Of a DNA stretch of 64,000 bases, positions 26,553-35,454 are shown piece after piece. The stretch spans positions 157,851 to 221,850 of the forward strand of contig NZ_QKWJ01000005.1 in the NCBI RefSeq assembly GCF_003353055.1, given 5' to 3'. Origin of the DNA: Cupriavidus lacunae. Its GTDB lineage: Bacteria > Pseudomonadota > Gammaproteobacteria > Burkholderiales > Burkholderiaceae. The number at the start of each line of letters is the position of its first letter. Position 1 is the stretch's first letter. The notes beneath the pieces are model-generated. The model was not told where the DNA came from. It did no database searches and saw only the letters and a list, made by a program, of their open reading frames with translations. A program made the position numbers and the translations under genes.

Positions 26553-26888
26553 TTACTCGTCCGTGTCGATGTCCGCATCGGCATCGACACCGCGCGCGCG
26601 CAATTCCAGGCCGAGCAGGATCAGCAGCTCGAACGCATCGGACAGCAGGTGCTTCTGCCTGGGCAGCAGGCTGGCGTACGGCATGTCATAGATCGACTGG
26701 TGCGCGGCGCGCTCGCCCTTCAGGCCGCGGTCGCGCGCGATATCCGACAGCAGCGCGGCAAACCCGGAAAGGTCCTGCGCCGCCAGCGCCGAATTCAATA
26801 CCTTCGCGATGACATCCGGCGAAGCGCTGGCCCAGCCCATGCGTTCAGCATTGGAAGCGGAGTCTTGGGGGAGGTCGGCAAAGTCCAT
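26553..26888 (-). CDS. Conserved-looking small protein, unknown function
   Basis: A 111-residue soluble protein beginning MDFADLPQDSASNAERMGWASASP and ending in an acidic run (ARGVDADADIDTDE). It is largely alpha-helical by composition, without signal peptide, membrane segment or cysteine motif. I do not recognise the family. It is the last of three small minus-strand genes (27761 down to 26553) separated by 97-131 bases, which may or may not be one transcript. It is convergent with the glutamate dehydrogenase gene. Confidence 0.6.
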   Translation of the reverse strand: MDFADLPQDSASNAERMGWASASPDVIAKVLNSALAAQDLSGFAALLSDIARDRGLKGERAAHQSIYDMPYASLLPRQKHLLSDAFELLILLGLELRARGVDADADIDTDE

Positions 26889-26985
26889 GGTGTGTTTAAC
26901 GGTCCTGCCCAGACTAGCTTAAGGCGCCAACGATGTGAATTTGACCCCACACAGGTGGGGTGACTTGGCCGGCCCCCGGATGGCA

Positions 26986-27243
26986 TTAGCGCGGTGCCGG
27001 CTTTGAGCGGGCCTTAGGGGCCTTAGGGGCCGGCTTTGGGGCCGGCTTTTCAGGAGACTTTTCTGCAGCCTTTGCGGGCACCTGGCGGTAGACCGTGCTG
27101 CCATCGCGCGTCGTGCGTGCCTCGACGTGGTTGCGTGCGCCGCATTGCGGGCAACGGAACACCGGCCCCTGCCCCTCATTGCGGATCTGGACCTCGTCCA
27201 GCTCCCAGCGTGCGCCGCAAGCCTGGTTCCCACAAACAAACAT
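26986..27243 (-). CDS. Zinc-ribbon protein with Lys/Ala/Pro-rich tail
   Basis: An 85-residue protein with two parts. Residues 1-45 hold a compact zinc ribbon: MFVCGNQACGARWELDEVQ, then FRCPQCGARNHVEART, four cysteines in two knuckles (C-x4-C and CPQC). Residues about 58-85 are a basic low-complexity tail of EKPAPKPAPKAPKA type, as in histone-H1-like proteins. The start ATG 27243 has AGGAG six bases upstream; the open frame extends to 27753 but without ribosome sites and antisense to other sequence. The architecture suggests nucleic-acid binding; function is unknown. Confidence 0.75.
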   Translation of the reverse strand: MFVCGNQACGARWELDEVQIRNEGQGPVFRCPQCGARNHVEARTTRDGSTVYRQVPAKAAEKSPEKPAPKPAPKAPKARSKPAPR

Positions 27244-27374
27244 GAATACTCCTGGAAAGTTACGCCAATAGTGTGTCCGGGGCGTGATCCGGGGCGGATA
27301 TCGCCCACAATTCAGGCGGCCCGCACTTGCTCCGCCGCGATTATCAGGCCAGTCGTCCGGCGGCGGGGCGAATT

Positions 27375-27761
27375 TCAACCGTTGCGCTGCACCCATTGCC
27401 GCGCCCACGCAATCGCCGCGGAGCGCGACTCCTCGGCCGTCATATGCGTGGTCGGCGGCCCACCGCCCTCCAGCACCACGGCGCCCGACTCCCAGATATC
27501 GCACAGGGCCTTGAACCGCCCCATGCCCAGCGCATGGCAGAAGACATGGATGACGAAGCCGCGGTACTCCACCACATCGGTGGCATCTACGGTCAGCGCC
27601 TGGTCCGCGGTGGCATCGGACGGCACCATCGCCGCATCGCGCTGGCGCAGCACCCGCTCCTGCGTGGCGGTGCGCACCAGCATCGCGCAGGCACCGCCCA
27701 CCACCGCGCCAAGCGCCATGCCCAAGCCGAACCAGCAAGCCTTGCTTCCGCACCTCGCCAT
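27375..27761 (-). CDS. Small protein with N-terminal membrane anchor, unknown function
   Basis: A 128-residue protein. Residues about 8-30 (ACWFGLGMALGAVVGGACAMLV) form one hydrophobic segment, a membrane anchor or uncleaved signal; the remainder is soluble and ends AIAWARQWVQRNG. The stretch VVEYRGFVIHVFCHALGMGRFKALCDIWESG reads like a small alpha/beta domain, but I do not recognise the family. It is divergent from the LexA-box ORF, whose box lies about 180 bases upstream, so control by the same site is conceivable but distant. Confidence 0.6.
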   Translation of the reverse strand: MARCGSKACWFGLGMALGAVVGGACAMLVRTATQERVLRQRDAAMVPSDATADQALTVDATDVVEYRGFVIHVFCHALGMGRFKALCDIWESGAVVLEGGGPPTTHMTAEESRSAAIAWARQWVQRNG

Positions 27762-27910
27762 GGCATCCCCCGTAGCGACCCGGCCAGTCGTGGCACGACG
27801 GTGTTGTGCGACCGGCCCTGGTTTCAGGTTATACCAATCCGCGGCGACACCGCTTGCAACCGGCCGGCGGCTCGTGTGAGCCGATGCCCGAAAAATGAGA
27901 ATCGAGGGGG

Positions 27911-27939
27911 ATGACCGAACCGCAGGCCAGGACTATACT
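27911..27939 (+). promoter_or_regulatory. Promoter overlapped by a LexA-type box
   Basis: ATGACC (27911-27916), 17-base spacer, TATACT (27934-27939). The -10 matches five of six consensus positions and its last bases are inside the LexA-type palindrome (27935-27956), the expected geometry for repression. Confidence 0.6.
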
Positions 27940-27956
27940 GTACATCCATACAGTAT
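27935..27956. promoter_or_regulatory. LexA-type SOS box, CTGT-N8-ACAG
   Basis: CTGTACATCCATACAG at 27938-27953 is a perfect match to the CTGT-N8-ACAG LexA consensus of beta- and gammaproteobacteria. The arms extend to ATACTGT/ACAGTAT (seven bases each). It overlaps a good -10 and ends 13 bases before the ATG of the 86-residue ORF. LexA binding is inferred, not shown. Confidence 0.7.
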
Positions 27957-27968
27957 CAGGACATCGCC

Positions 27969-28229
27969 ATGCCCTTGTACCAGTCCGATTCCATCCTGCT
28001 CGAAGCCTACTATTTTGGCGACGACACCGAATCCCTGCGCCTGCCTTGCGGCAGTGTTTGCGTGAACGCCGGCGCCATCGTCGTCGACGGCATCGAGCTA
28101 CGCCAGTTGCAGTCCCTGCGCTGGACGCCCGACTTCCTCTCCTTCGACGCCCAGGGCACCCGCCACCGCTATCCAGTGAGCCGCCCGGCGCTGGTCGGCC
28201 CGGGGCAGGCACGCTTCGCGCTGCTCTAA
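27969..28229 (+). CDS. 86-residue protein of unknown function behind a LexA-type box
   Basis: A small soluble protein, MPLYQSDSILLEAYYFGDDTESLRLPCG at its N-terminus, with alternating hydrophobic residues that suggest an all-beta fold (GAIVVDGIELRQLQSLRW, then HRYPVSRPALVGPG). No signal peptide or membrane segment; I recognise no family. AGGA (27958-27961) is a suitable ribosome site. The upstream promoter is overlapped by a perfect CTGT-N8-ACAG palindrome, so damage-induced expression is expected if LexA is the regulator. A cupin gene follows after 43 bases on the same strand and might be co-transcribed. It has no resemblance to TisB- or SulA-like SOS proteins. Confidence 0.7.
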   Translation: MPLYQSDSILLEAYYFGDDTESLRLPCGSVCVNAGAIVVDGIELRQLQSLRWTPDFLSFDAQGTRHRYPVSRPALVGPGQARFALL

Positions 28230-28272
28230 GCTACGCCTTCCGCCTCCCCGATGCGCCACGCGCCCTGCCCCC

Positions 28273-28779
28273 ATGCCAGACCTCAGCCTGACCGCCCGCC
28301 AACTGATCCGCTCCCTCGACCTGCAGCCGCATCCGGAAGGCGGCTATTACCGCGAAACCTATCGCAGCGAAGAACGGGTCGCATGCCAGGACGGACGCAC
28401 CCGCGAAGCCTGCACCGCGATCCACTACATGCTGTGCGGCAACGATTATTCCGCATGGCACCGAATCCGGTCCGACGAACTGTGGCACTTCCACGCCGGC
28501 TCGCCCGTGGACGTGCACCGGATCGTGGACGGCGCCATCGTCACGCAGCGCCTGGGCGACCCGCTGCGGCATCCCGGCGCGGCCTTCCAGGCGATGGTGC
28601 CGGCCGGCCAATGGTTTGCCGCCGAGCGCGTGGATCCGGACGACGGCGTCGACTTTGCCCTGGTCGGCTGCACCGTGGCGCCGGCCTTCCAGTTCAGCGA
28701 GTTCGAGCTAGCCGACGCAGCGACGCTTGCCGGGCTGGCGAGCGGACATGACGCGCTGTTGCACAGGCTGTCGCGATAG
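28273..28779 (+). CDS. Cupin-domain protein (DUF985/cupin_5)
   Basis: A 168-residue single-domain cupin of the DUF985 type. The family start is plain: LIRSLDLQPHPEGGYYRETYRS, then TAIHYMLCGNDYSAWHRIRSDELWHFHAGSPVDVH, with the metal-binding-like histidines, and QWFAAERV and LVGCTVAPAFQFSEFELAD toward the end. Biochemical function is unknown for most members. It lies 43 bases after the LexA-box ORF; the ribosome site is poor (CCTGCCCCC), which fits expression from a polycistronic message. Confidence 0.85.
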   Translation: MPDLSLTARQLIRSLDLQPHPEGGYYRETYRSEERVACQDGRTREACTAIHYMLCGNDYSAWHRIRSDELWHFHAGSPVDVHRIVDGAIVTQRLGDPLRHPGAAFQAMVPAGQWFAAERVDPDDGVDFALVGCTVAPAFQFSEFELADAATLAGLASGHDALLHRLSR

Positions 28780-28882
28780 CCGCCGCTTAAAAAAAACAGC
28801 CCGCCGCGGCGGGGTGCGGGCGGGCCGATGAGTACAGCGGGCCCAGTCTACGCCGGAGAGCAATGGCGCCATGGCAAGAGAA

Positions 28883-28905
28883 CCCGGGTATCCCGGGGGC
28901 TTTTT
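28883..28905 (+). terminator. Possible terminator CCCGGG-TAT-CCCGGG plus T-run
   Basis: Self-complementary CCCGGG (28883-28888) and CCCGGG (28892-28897) around TAT, followed by GGC and TTTTT. It lies between the cupin and the toxin gene and may isolate the latter. Confidence 0.4.
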
Positions 28906-28953
28906 CTGCTTTTCCGGCCCTGACCACGCTGAAATTCGACCCGCGATATCTCT

Positions 28954-28983
28954 TTGCCAAAAAAGTTAGCAGTTTGCTAATAT
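28954..28983 (+). promoter_or_regulatory. Promoter and palindromic operator of the toxin-antitoxin pair
   Basis: TTGCCA (28954-28959), 18-base spacer, TAATAT (28978-28983). The spacer and -10 are covered by TTAGCA-GTT-TGCTAA (28966-28980), a perfect six-base inverted repeat expected to bind the Xre antitoxin. Local sequence is much more AT-rich than the surroundings. Confidence 0.6.
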
Positions 28984-28988
28984 TCCAC

Positions 28989-29246
28989 GTGCACGCCATC
29001 GAATTCAGCAGGCAAGCCGCACAAGCCCTCAAGGCAATGCCCCGGAACGTTGCGACAATCATCCGCACCAAGCTCGACGCGCTTGCGGCCGATCCTTACG
29101 CTCCAAACCCGAATGCCCGAAAGTTGGCCGGTCGTGATGGCTACCGCTTGCGCGTGGGCGACTGGCGCGTGCTGTACCAGATCGAGCATGGCCGGCTGGT
29201 GATCATGGTGCTGGCAATCAAACCGCGTGGAGGCGCCTACCAATGA
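28989..29246 (+). CDS. RelE/ParE-family toxin
   Basis: An 85-residue type II toxin, probably a ribosome-dependent mRNA interferase. It begins (GTG)HAIEFSRQAAQALKAMPRNVATIIRTKLDALAADPY and ends [44 protein letters not shown]; the RLRVGDWRVLY strand with its Arg/Tyr is the RelE signature. GTG 28989 gives the normal family length. The frame is open back to 28863, but that ATG precedes the promoter. The start lies about six bases after the candidate -10, so the message may be leaderless. Its stop overlaps the antitoxin start (ATGA): a toxin-first order, the reverse of relBE. Confidence 0.85.
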   Translation: MHAIEFSRQAAQALKAMPRNVATIIRTKLDALAADPYAPNPNARKLAGRDGYRLRVGDWRVLYQIEHGRLVIMVLAIKPRGGAYQ

Positions 29247-29623
29247 CAGAGATCCAATTCATCGAACGCGATGGACACCGTGAATTCGCGGTGGTGCCCA
29301 TTGAAATCTGGGATCGGGTGAAGCATCTCTTCGAAGATCTTGACGACGTAGCGCTGTTCGACGCTGCCAGGGCGCGGGACGACGGCGTGCGCATCCCGGC
29401 GGCAGTCGTCGATGCTGAACTGGCCGGCGACCACCCCATCAAGGCCTGGCGCGAATACCGTCGCATGACACAGGACGCCGTGGCCACTGCGGCCGGCTTG
29501 AGCACGCCTTACCTGAGCCAACTCGAGAACCGCAAGCGCGATGGCACCATCGAGGTGTTGCAGAAAATTGCTGCCGCGCTCGACGTGCCGATGGATCTGC
29601 TGGTGGAACCCAACGGCGGGTAA
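29243..29623 (+). CDS. Xre/HTH-type antitoxin
   Basis: A 126-residue antitoxin paired with the RelE-like toxin. The N-terminal half ([32 protein letters not shown]) resembles a small prevent-host-death-like or toxin-binding region; the C-terminal half is an Xre helix-turn-helix ([51 protein letters not shown]). It overlaps the toxin by four bases, so the two are translationally coupled. The palindrome in front of the toxin is its likely autoregulatory site. Confidence 0.87.
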   Translation: MTEIQFIERDGHREFAVVPIEIWDRVKHLFEDLDDVALFDAARARDDGVRIPAAVVDAELAGDHPIKAWREYRRMTQDAVATAAGLSTPYLSQLENRKRDGTIEVLQKIAAALDVPMDLLVEPNGG

Positions 29624-29722
29624 GCCACCCCGGACCTCACGGCGCCGCTGCGGGCATCGCAACGGGCATTGGGCACGCCCGTATCCCGTTGCGGCACATT
29701 GGCAAACGCCGCGCAAACAAAA

Positions 29723-29757
29723 TAAAAAAACCCGCTTGGTTATTCACCAAGCGGGTC
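29723..29757 (-). terminator. Rho-independent terminator after tRNA-Pro
   Basis: On the minus strand ACCCGCTTGG and CCAAGCGGGT pair around a short loop and run into a T-stretch (the A-run at 29724-29730). Confidence 0.9.
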
Positions 29758-29763
29758 TCTGTC

Positions 29764-29840
<77 letters not shown>

Positions 29841-29849
29841 AAGCAAAAG

Positions 29850-29879
29850 ATTATAGCAGAAGCATTTCCCGTATGACTA
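29850..29879 (-). promoter_or_regulatory. Promoter of tRNA-Pro
   Basis: On the minus strand TAGTCA (29874-29879), 18-base spacer, perfect TATAAT (29850-29855), nine bases before the tRNA. Confidence 0.6.
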
Positions 29880-29895
29880 GCGGCTGACGTCGAAA

Positions 29896-30321
29896 TTATC
29901 CATGCTTCGCAATCTCACGCAATTGCGCAAGCAGGTGCTGGACTTCGACCAGTTCGTTGCGCAAGCCGGCGATGTCGACCGACAGTGCCGTTGCGCTTTC
30001 GTCGCTGGATTCCACGGCCTCCTGGACTGCCGTTGTCGCGCTGTGGTGGCGGCCTTCATCGAGGCGGTTGCGTGCGCCGTTGATGGTGAAGCCTTGCTCG
30101 TACAGCAGGTCGCGGATGCGCCGGATCAGCAGGACTTCATGGTGCTGGTAGTAGCGGCGGTTGCCGCGGCGCTTGACCGGCTTGAGCTGCGTGAACTCCT
30201 GCTCCCAATAGCGCAGGACGTGCGGCTTGACGGCGCAAAGCTCGCTCACCTCACCGATGGTGAAGTAGCGCTTGGCCGGGATCGGCGGCAACGCGATGCG
30301 GTCGCTGGATTTGTCCGACAT
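29896..30321 (-). CDS. MerR-family transcriptional regulator
   Basis: A 141-residue MerR-type protein: winged helix at residues about 18-85 (YFTIGEVSELCAVKPHVLRYWEQEFTQLKPVKRRGNRRYYQHHEVLLIRRIRDLLYEQGFTINGARNRL), then a predicted coiled coil (LRNELVEVQHLLAQLREIAK). There is no C-terminal effector or metal-binding cysteine set, so it is like the short MerR proteins regularly found beside ihfA. It is transcribed after ihfA and before tRNA-Pro. Confidence 0.9.
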   Translation of the reverse strand: MSDKSSDRIALPPIPAKRYFTIGEVSELCAVKPHVLRYWEQEFTQLKPVKRRGNRRYYQHHEVLLIRRIRDLLYEQGFTINGARNRLDEGRHHSATTAVQEAVESSDESATALSVDIAGLRNELVEVQHLLAQLREIAKHG

Positions 30322-30437
30322 GTGGTGTGTAGACGAGCGTCAGGCCATGCCGGCCATGAGGTTGGGGCGCATCAGGTGCGCGCCCAGAAGAATACCGATG
30401 CCGGCCGCGGGAAGCAATCCGCCGTTCGGGGGACGCG

Positions 30438-30848
30438 TCAGCCGTCGATGCCGGCGCGTTCTTCCACCAGGCCCTTGAGCTTCTGGCTGGCGTGGAACGT
30501 CACCACGCGGCGCGCGGTGATCGGGATGACTTCGCCGGTCTTGGGATTGCGGCCGGGCCGCTGCGGCTTGTCGCGCAACTGGAAGTTGCCGAAGCCGGAC
30601 AGCTTGACGCTGTCGCCCTGCTCCAGCGCTTCGCGGATGACGTCGAAGAAGGCTTCGACCATGTCCTTCGATTCGCGCTTGTTCAGGCCCACCTGGTCGA
30701 ACAGCATCTCGGCGAGCTCGGCCTTGGTCAGCGTGGGAACTTCGGTCGCGCGGGCGTCCGGCATTGCATCGTCAAGGGAGGAAGCCTGCCGGTCGCTCAT
30801 CTCACCCAGTGCTGCAGCGGTCATGGAATTCGCGTCTCGATCATTCAT
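30438..30848 (-). CDS. ihfA: Integration host factor subunit alpha
   Basis: A DNA-bending HU/IHF-family protein; IHF alpha/beta assists replication, recombination and sigma-54 promoters. The core ([40 protein letters not shown]..., with the DNA-inserting Pro region [22 protein letters not shown]) is unmistakable. From ATG 30848 it is 136 residues, about 35 more than E. coli IhfA; the N-terminal extension is acidic and low in complexity. Internal ATGs at 30824 and 30800 are alternative starts; the ribosome site before 30848 is weak. It follows pheT after about 100 bases in the classic pheST-ihfA order. Confidence 0.93.
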   Translation of the reverse strand: MNDRDANSMTAAALGEMSDRQASSLDDAMPDARATEVPTLTKAELAEMLFDQVGLNKRESKDMVEAFFDVIREALEQGDSVKLSGFGNFQLRDKPQRPGRNPKTGEVIPITARRVVTFHASQKLKGLVEERAGIDG

Positions 30849-30949
30849 GTCGATCGCTCAAGTGTGTGTCTGGCGATCCGCCCGGGGCAAGCCCGGGCGC
30901 CCTTGTTTATCGTGTGTCCGTCGCGTACTTGTCGCGTACTGGCGATGGC

Positions 30950-33397
30950 TTAGCCGCGCAGCCGGGCCTGGAAGGCCTCTGTCAGCGCGTCGACCATGCA
31001 GCGCACTGCGCTGTCGACGGTTTCGTCCTGGAGGGTCGACCCAGTATCTTGCAAGGTCACCCGGAACGCAAGGCTTTTCTCGTCCGCGCCAATGGCCGTG
31101 GAAGCGCCCTTGGGACGGAACTCGTCGAACAGCACGAGGCTCTGGCAGTAGCGGCCGTAGCCCTGTTTTTCCAGTGCCGCGCGCATGGCGTCGAGCAGGT
31201 CCTGCACGCGTACCGTCTGCTTCACGACCACGGCCAGGTCGCGCACGGCGGCCGGGAACTTGGAGATCTCGGTGTACACCGGCAGGCCGGTGTCGCGCAG
31301 CGCGTCGAGCTGCAGTTCGAACAGCACCGGCGCATGCGCCAGCTCGTACTCCTGCAGCCAGCGCGGATGCAGCTCGCCGACCACGCCAACCGGCTGGCCG
31401 TCGAGCAGCACGCGCGCGGCGCGGCCCGGATGCAGCGCCGGGTGCGACACCGGCTCGAAGCGCGGCACGCGCGGATGGAACAGCGCCTCGACATCGCCCT
31501 TGATGTCGAAGTAGTCGACATTGCGCGTGGGGATGCCCCATTGCTCCTCGAAGGCCGGGCCGTAGGCAATGCCTGCGGCCATCATCGGCTGGTCATAGCC
31601 GGCCACCGTCAGGCCACCGTCCTTCACGTCGGCATCGCGATGGAACACGCGGCCCACTTCGAACAGGCGCACGCGCGCGGCCTTGCGGTTGAGGTTGTAG
31701 CGCACCTTGTCGACCAGCCCGCCGATCAGCGTCGAGCGCATCACCGCGAGCTGGCTGGCGATCGGGTTCAGCAGGCGGATCGGGTTGTCGTTGGCGGCGA
31801 AGTCGCGCTCCCACTTCTCTTCGACGAAGGCGAAGTTGATCACTTCCTGGTAGTCGCGCGCGGCCACGGCATGGCGCACCACGTGGGTGGAGCGACGGGC
31901 CTCGTTGGTCGGGCGCATCTCGCTTTCGGCGATCGGCGGGCGTGCCGGGATGCGCTCGAAGCCGTAGATGCGGGCCACTTCCTCGATCAGGTCTTCCTCG
32001 ATCTCGATATCAAAGCGGTAGCTCGGCGGCGTGACTTCGAACACTTCGCCCTCCGCGCCCTGCGTGCGCGTGAACGGCAACTGCAGTCGCTGGAACACAT
32101 CGGCGATGGCCGCCGGCGACAGTTCGATGCCGAGCACGCGCTCGGCGCGCGCCACGCGCAGGCTGACCGGCTTGCGCTGCGGCAGGTTGACGACGTGGTC
32201 GTCCACCGGGCCGGCCTGGCCACCGCAGATCTCAAGGATCAGCGCGGTGATGCGTTCGATATGCTCGACCGTGGTGGCATAGTCCACGCCGCGCTCGAAG
32301 CGATGTCCGGCGTCGGTCGAGAAGTTGTAGCGGCGACCACGGCCCTGGATCGCAGCGGGCCACCAGAATGCGGCCTCGAGATAGATATCCGTGGTGTCCA
32401 GTGTCACGGCGGTGCTGTCGCCGCCCATGATGCCGGCCAGGCTCTCGATTTCCTTGTCATCGGCGATCACGCCAACCTGCTCGTCGATCTCGATGGTGTT
32501 GCCGTTGAGCAGCTTGATCTGCTCGCCCTTGCGGCCCCAGCGCACGTCCAGGCCGCCGTGGATCTTGTTCAGGTCGAACACGTGCGACGGACGGCCCAGC
32601 TCCAGCATCACGTAGTTGGAGATATCGACCAGCGCGGAAACACTGCGCTGGCCCGAGCGCTCCAGGCGCTGCACCATCCATGCGGGCGTGGCCGCGCGCG
32701 CGTTGACGCCGCGGATCACGCGGCCGGAGAAGCGGCCGCACAGGTCCGGGGCCGATACCTTGACCGGCAGCTTGTCCTGGATCGTCACCGCCACCGGCTT
32801 CATCTCGGGCAGGGTCAGCGTGGCGCCGGTCAGTGCCGACACTTCACGCGCCACGCCGTGGATCGACAGGCAGTCGGCCTTGTTCGGCGTGAGCTTGATG
32901 ACGAAGACCTGGTCGTCCAGGTCGAGGTACTGGCGGATGTCCTGGCCGATCGGCGCGTCTTCCGGCAGCACCATCAGGCCACCGTGGTCTTCCGACAGCT
33001 TCAGCTCGCGCGCCGAGCACAGCATGCCGTAGCTGTCCACGCCGCGCAGCTTGCCAACCTTGATCTCGAACGGCTTGCCGCCGTCCTCGGACGGGGGCAG
33101 CACGGCGCCAACCAGTGCGCACGGCACCAGGATGCCCGGCTTGACGTTGGGCGCGCCGCAGACGATCTGCAGGGTCTCGCCGGTGCCGGCATCGACCTGG
33201 CACACGTTGAGACGGTCGGCGTTGGGATGGCGCTCGGTCGACAGCACGCGCGCGACCACGATCTTGTCGAACGGCGGCGCGACCGGTCCCACCTCTTCCA
33301 CTTCCAGCCCTGCCATGGTCAGGGTATGCGACAGCGCGTCGGTGGAGATCTTTTCAGGGTTGGCGAAGGTGCGAAGCCAGGATTCCGAGAATTGCAT
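30950..33397 (-). CDS. pheT: Phenylalanyl-tRNA synthetase beta subunit
   Basis: An 815-residue subunit of the alpha2-beta2 PheRS. It starts [18 protein letters not shown]. In order: the EMAP-like tRNA-binding domain ([23 protein letters not shown], about residues 45-150), the B3/B4 editing region, B5, the catalytic-like core with [13 protein letters not shown], and the C-terminal ferredoxin-like anticodon-binding domain ([24 protein letters not shown]). It lies 57 bases after pheS. Confidence 0.97.
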   Translation of the reverse strand: MQFSESWLRTFANPEKISTDALSHTLTMAGLEVEEVGPVAPPFDKIVVARVLSTERHPNADRLNVCQVDAGTGETLQIVCGAPNVKPGILVPCALVGAVLPPSEDGGKPFEIKVGKLRGVDSYGMLCSARELKLSEDHGGLMVLPEDAPIGQDIRQYLDLDDQVFVIKLTPNKADCLSIHGVAREVSALTGATLTLPEMKPVAVTIQDKLPVKVSAPDLCGRFSGRVIRGVNARAATPAWMVQRLERSGQRSVSALVDISNYVMLELGRPSHVFDLNKIHGGLDVRWGRKGEQIKLLNGNTIEIDEQVGVIADDKEIESLAGIMGGDSTAVTLDTTDIYLEAAFWWPAAIQGRGRRYNFSTDAGHRFERGVDYATTVEHIERITALILEICGGQAGPVDDHVVNLPQRKPVSLRVARAERVLGIELSPAAIADVFQRLQLPFTRTQGAEGEVFEVTPPSYRFDIEIEEDLIEEVARIYGFERIPARPPIAESEMRPTNEARRSTHVVRHAVAARDYQEVINFAFVEEKWERDFAANDNPIRLLNPIASQLAVMRSTLIGGLVDKVRYNLNRKAARVRLFEVGRVFHRDADVKDGGLTVAGYDQPMMAAGIAYGPAFEEQWGIPTRNVDYFDIKGDVEALFHPRVPRFEPVSHPALHPGRAARVLLDGQPVGVVGELHPRWLQEYELAHAPVLFELQLDALRDTGLPVYTEISKFPAAVRDLAVVVKQTVRVQDLLDAMRAALEKQGYGRYCQSLVLFDEFRPKGASTAIGADEKSLAFRVTLQDTGSTLQDETVDSAVRCMVDALTEAFQARLRG

Positions 33398-33454
33398 GGC
33401 GCTTCTGATCCGGTAAGTATTCTGTGTAGTCGGTGACGAGTGAGACGCGGTGCG

Positions 33455-34486
33455 TCAGGCGAACTGGCGCAGGAAGCGCACGTCGCCCTCGAAGAACAGG
33501 CGCAGGTCGTTGATGCCGTAGCGCAGCATGGTCAGCCGCTCCAGGCCGGAGCCGAACGCGAAGCCGATGTAGCGCTCGGGATCGAGGCCCATATTGCGCA
33601 GCACGTTCGGATGCACCTGGCCCGAACCGGAAATCTCCAGCCATTTTCCATTGCCGAAGGCCATGTCGATCTCCGCCGACGGCTCGGTGAACGGGAAGTA
33701 CGACGGGCGGAAGCGCACCTGGATATCGTCGCGCTCGAAGAACTTGCGCAGGAAGTCGGTGTACACGCCCTTGAGGTCGGCAAAGCTGACGTCCTCGCCG
33801 ATCCACAGGCCTTCGACCTGGTTGAACATGGGCGAGTGCGTGGCGTCGCTGTCCACGCGATAGGTGCGGCCCGGGCAGATTACCTTGATCGGCGGCATCG
33901 CCTTGCCGGCGTACTTCTCCACGTGCATTTTGGCGTAGCGCACCTGCATCGGGCTGGTGTGCGTGCGCAGGAGCAGCAGCTTGTCTTCGCTGTCGCGGCC
34001 GTCGACGTAGAAGGTGTCCTGCATCGAACGCGCCGGATGGTTGTCCGGGTTGTTCAGCGCGGTGAAGTTCATCCAGTCGGTCTCGATCTCGGGGCCGTCG
34101 GCCACATCAAAGCCGATCGAGCCGAAGATCTGTTCCACCCGCTCCCACGTGCGCATCACCGGGTGCAGGCTGCCGCGGCTGACCGCGCGGCCAGGCAGCG
34201 TGACATCAATGGCCTCGGCGGCCAGGCGCGCGTTCATCAGCGCATCGGCCAGCGCCTGGCGACGTGCCTGCAGCGCGGCTTCGACCTGCTGCTTGATCTG
34301 GTTGATGCGGGCGCCTTCGCTCTTGCGGGTTTCCGGGTCGAGCTTGCCGAGGCCCTTGAGCAGTTCGGTCAGCGCGCCGGTCTTGCCCAGGAAGCGGGCC
34401 TTTTCGTTTTCCAGCGTGGCGTTGTCGTTGGCGGCTGCGAAGGCGGCCTGGGCATCGGCGACAATTTGATCCAGATCCTGAGACAT
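33455..34486 (-). CDS. pheS: Phenylalanyl-tRNA synthetase alpha subunit
   Basis: A 343-residue catalytic subunit. [21 protein letters not shown] begins the coiled-coil arm; class II motif 2 ([23 protein letters not shown]) and motif 3 ([18 protein letters not shown]) are present, with the Phe-pocket region [20 protein letters not shown]. Start 34486 was chosen over the longer frame to 34597 because the arm begins here. It is preceded by a rho-independent terminator after rplT, so it probably has its own promoter or depends on read-through. An imperfect GC-rich hairpin (34509-34535) lies just upstream of its start. Confidence 0.97.
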   Translation of the reverse strand: MSQDLDQIVADAQAAFAAANDNATLENEKARFLGKTGALTELLKGLGKLDPETRKSEGARINQIKQQVEAALQARRQALADALMNARLAAEAIDVTLPGRAVSRGSLHPVMRTWERVEQIFGSIGFDVADGPEIETDWMNFTALNNPDNHPARSMQDTFYVDGRDSEDKLLLLRTHTSPMQVRYAKMHVEKYAGKAMPPIKVICPGRTYRVDSDATHSPMFNQVEGLWIGEDVSFADLKGVYTDFLRKFFERDDIQVRFRPSYFPFTEPSAEIDMAFGNGKWLEISGSGQVHPNVLRNMGLDPERYIGFAFGSGLERLTMLRYGINDLRLFFEGDVRFLRQFA

Positions 34487-34611
34487 GGCGGCGGTCGTGG
34501 AATTTTGGCGTCGGGCCGGTACGCCCGGTCCGACGTGGGTTGGCACTACGTGCGGTGTTCGTTTCGAATACGGTCTCGGCAACGCGATGGCGGCCACCGA
34601 AACGGCATTCG

Positions 34612-34645
34612 AAATAAAAACGGGGCTCGGTGAGGAGCCCCGTTT
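34612..34645 (-). terminator. Rho-independent terminator between rplT and pheS
   Basis: On the minus strand AACGGGGCTC (34635-34644) pairs with GAGCCCCGTT (34619-34628) around six bases, then TTTATTT. It splits the thrS-rplT and pheST units or acts as an attenuator. Confidence 0.85.
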
Positions 34646-34722
34646 CAGCAGACCTTGCGGTCAGCGGTCGACCTTGCGGTCGGTGCTTGCCCGGCTACGC
34701 TCGCGCGCGGCCGGCGCCGGCA

Positions 34723-35079
34723 TCAGGCAACGGTGGCTTTCACCTGGTTGACGATGGCGGCAAAGGCAGGCTTGTCGTGAATAGCCATGTCCGACAGCAC
34801 CTTGCGGTCCAGTTCAATCGAGGCCTTCTTCAGACCGTTCATGAACACGCTGTAGGTCATGCCATGCTCACGCGTCGCGGCATTGATACGCGCAATCCAG
34901 AGCGCACGGAACACGCGCTTCTTGTTGCGGCGATCGCGGTATGCGTACTGGCCAGCACGCATGACCGCCTGCTTGGCGATACGGTAGACGTTATTGCGAC
35001 GGCCGCGGTAACCCTTGGCAGCGTCGATGACTTTCTTGTGACGGGCCCGTGCAGTGACCCCACGCTTTACTCGAGGCAT
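34723..35079 (-). CDS. rplT: 50S ribosomal protein L20
   Basis: A 118-residue L20, [29 protein letters not shown]..., essential for early 50S assembly and, in E. coli, a translational repressor of its own operon. The length is canonical. It follows rpmI after 27 bases and is succeeded by a strong terminator. Confidence 0.98.
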
Positions 35080-35106
35080 GTAATGCTCCTTTCGTTTTCG
35101 TTAGGG

Positions 35107-35304
35107 TTATGCGTACGGCATCATCGCGCGCACCGACTTCAGGTTCGTCTCATGGACGTCCTGGGTACCGCGCAGTTGACGCTTGTTCTTGGTGGTCTTC
35201 TTGGTCAGGATGTGACGCTTGAAGGCCTGGCCACGCTTGAACGAACCGTTCGGACGGGCAGTAAAGCGCTTGGAGGCGCTTTTCTTCGTCTTCATCTTCG
35301 GCAT
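35107..35304 (-). CDS. rpmI: 50S ribosomal protein L35
   Basis: A 65-residue L35, [36 protein letters not shown] 35304 is the family start; the longer open frame to 35469 is only leader. The 168-base gap to infC holds a perfect 23-base hairpin (35432-35454) that may take part in L20-dependent control. Confidence 0.97.
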   Translation of the reverse strand: MPKMKTKKSASKRFTARPNGSFKRGQAFKRHILTKKTTKNKRQLRGTQDVHETNLKSVRAMMPYA

Positions 35305-35431
35305 GAAAAACTCCAGCTCATATGACATGCATGCAGGTGGACGGCTCACGCCGACGCTTGCAAGACCCGCATCCACTTGTTGTTGCGCGTGCGTCCCTTG
35401 CGGGCGACGCGCGGCTTCCGCACGAAGCAAC

Positions 35432-35454
35432 GCCGGGATGCCTGGCATCCCGGC
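35432..35454 (-). promoter_or_regulatory. Perfect hairpin in the infC-rpmI leader
   Basis: GCCGGGATG (35432-35440) pairs with CATCCCGGC (35446-35454) around CCTGG, with the loop itself nearly self-complementary. There is no T-run, so it is not a simple terminator; it sits where an L20 translational operator or processing site would be expected. Confidence 0.45.

Noticed and set aside
27127..27914. Plus-strand ORFs of 195-250 residues across the small minus-strand genes
   Set aside because: No ribosome sites or domain resemblance; the minus-strand genes have ribosome sites, a zinc ribbon and a membrane segment.
30764..33436. 890-residue plus-strand ORF opposite pheT
   Set aside because: Shadow of pheT; no family resemblance and no start signals.
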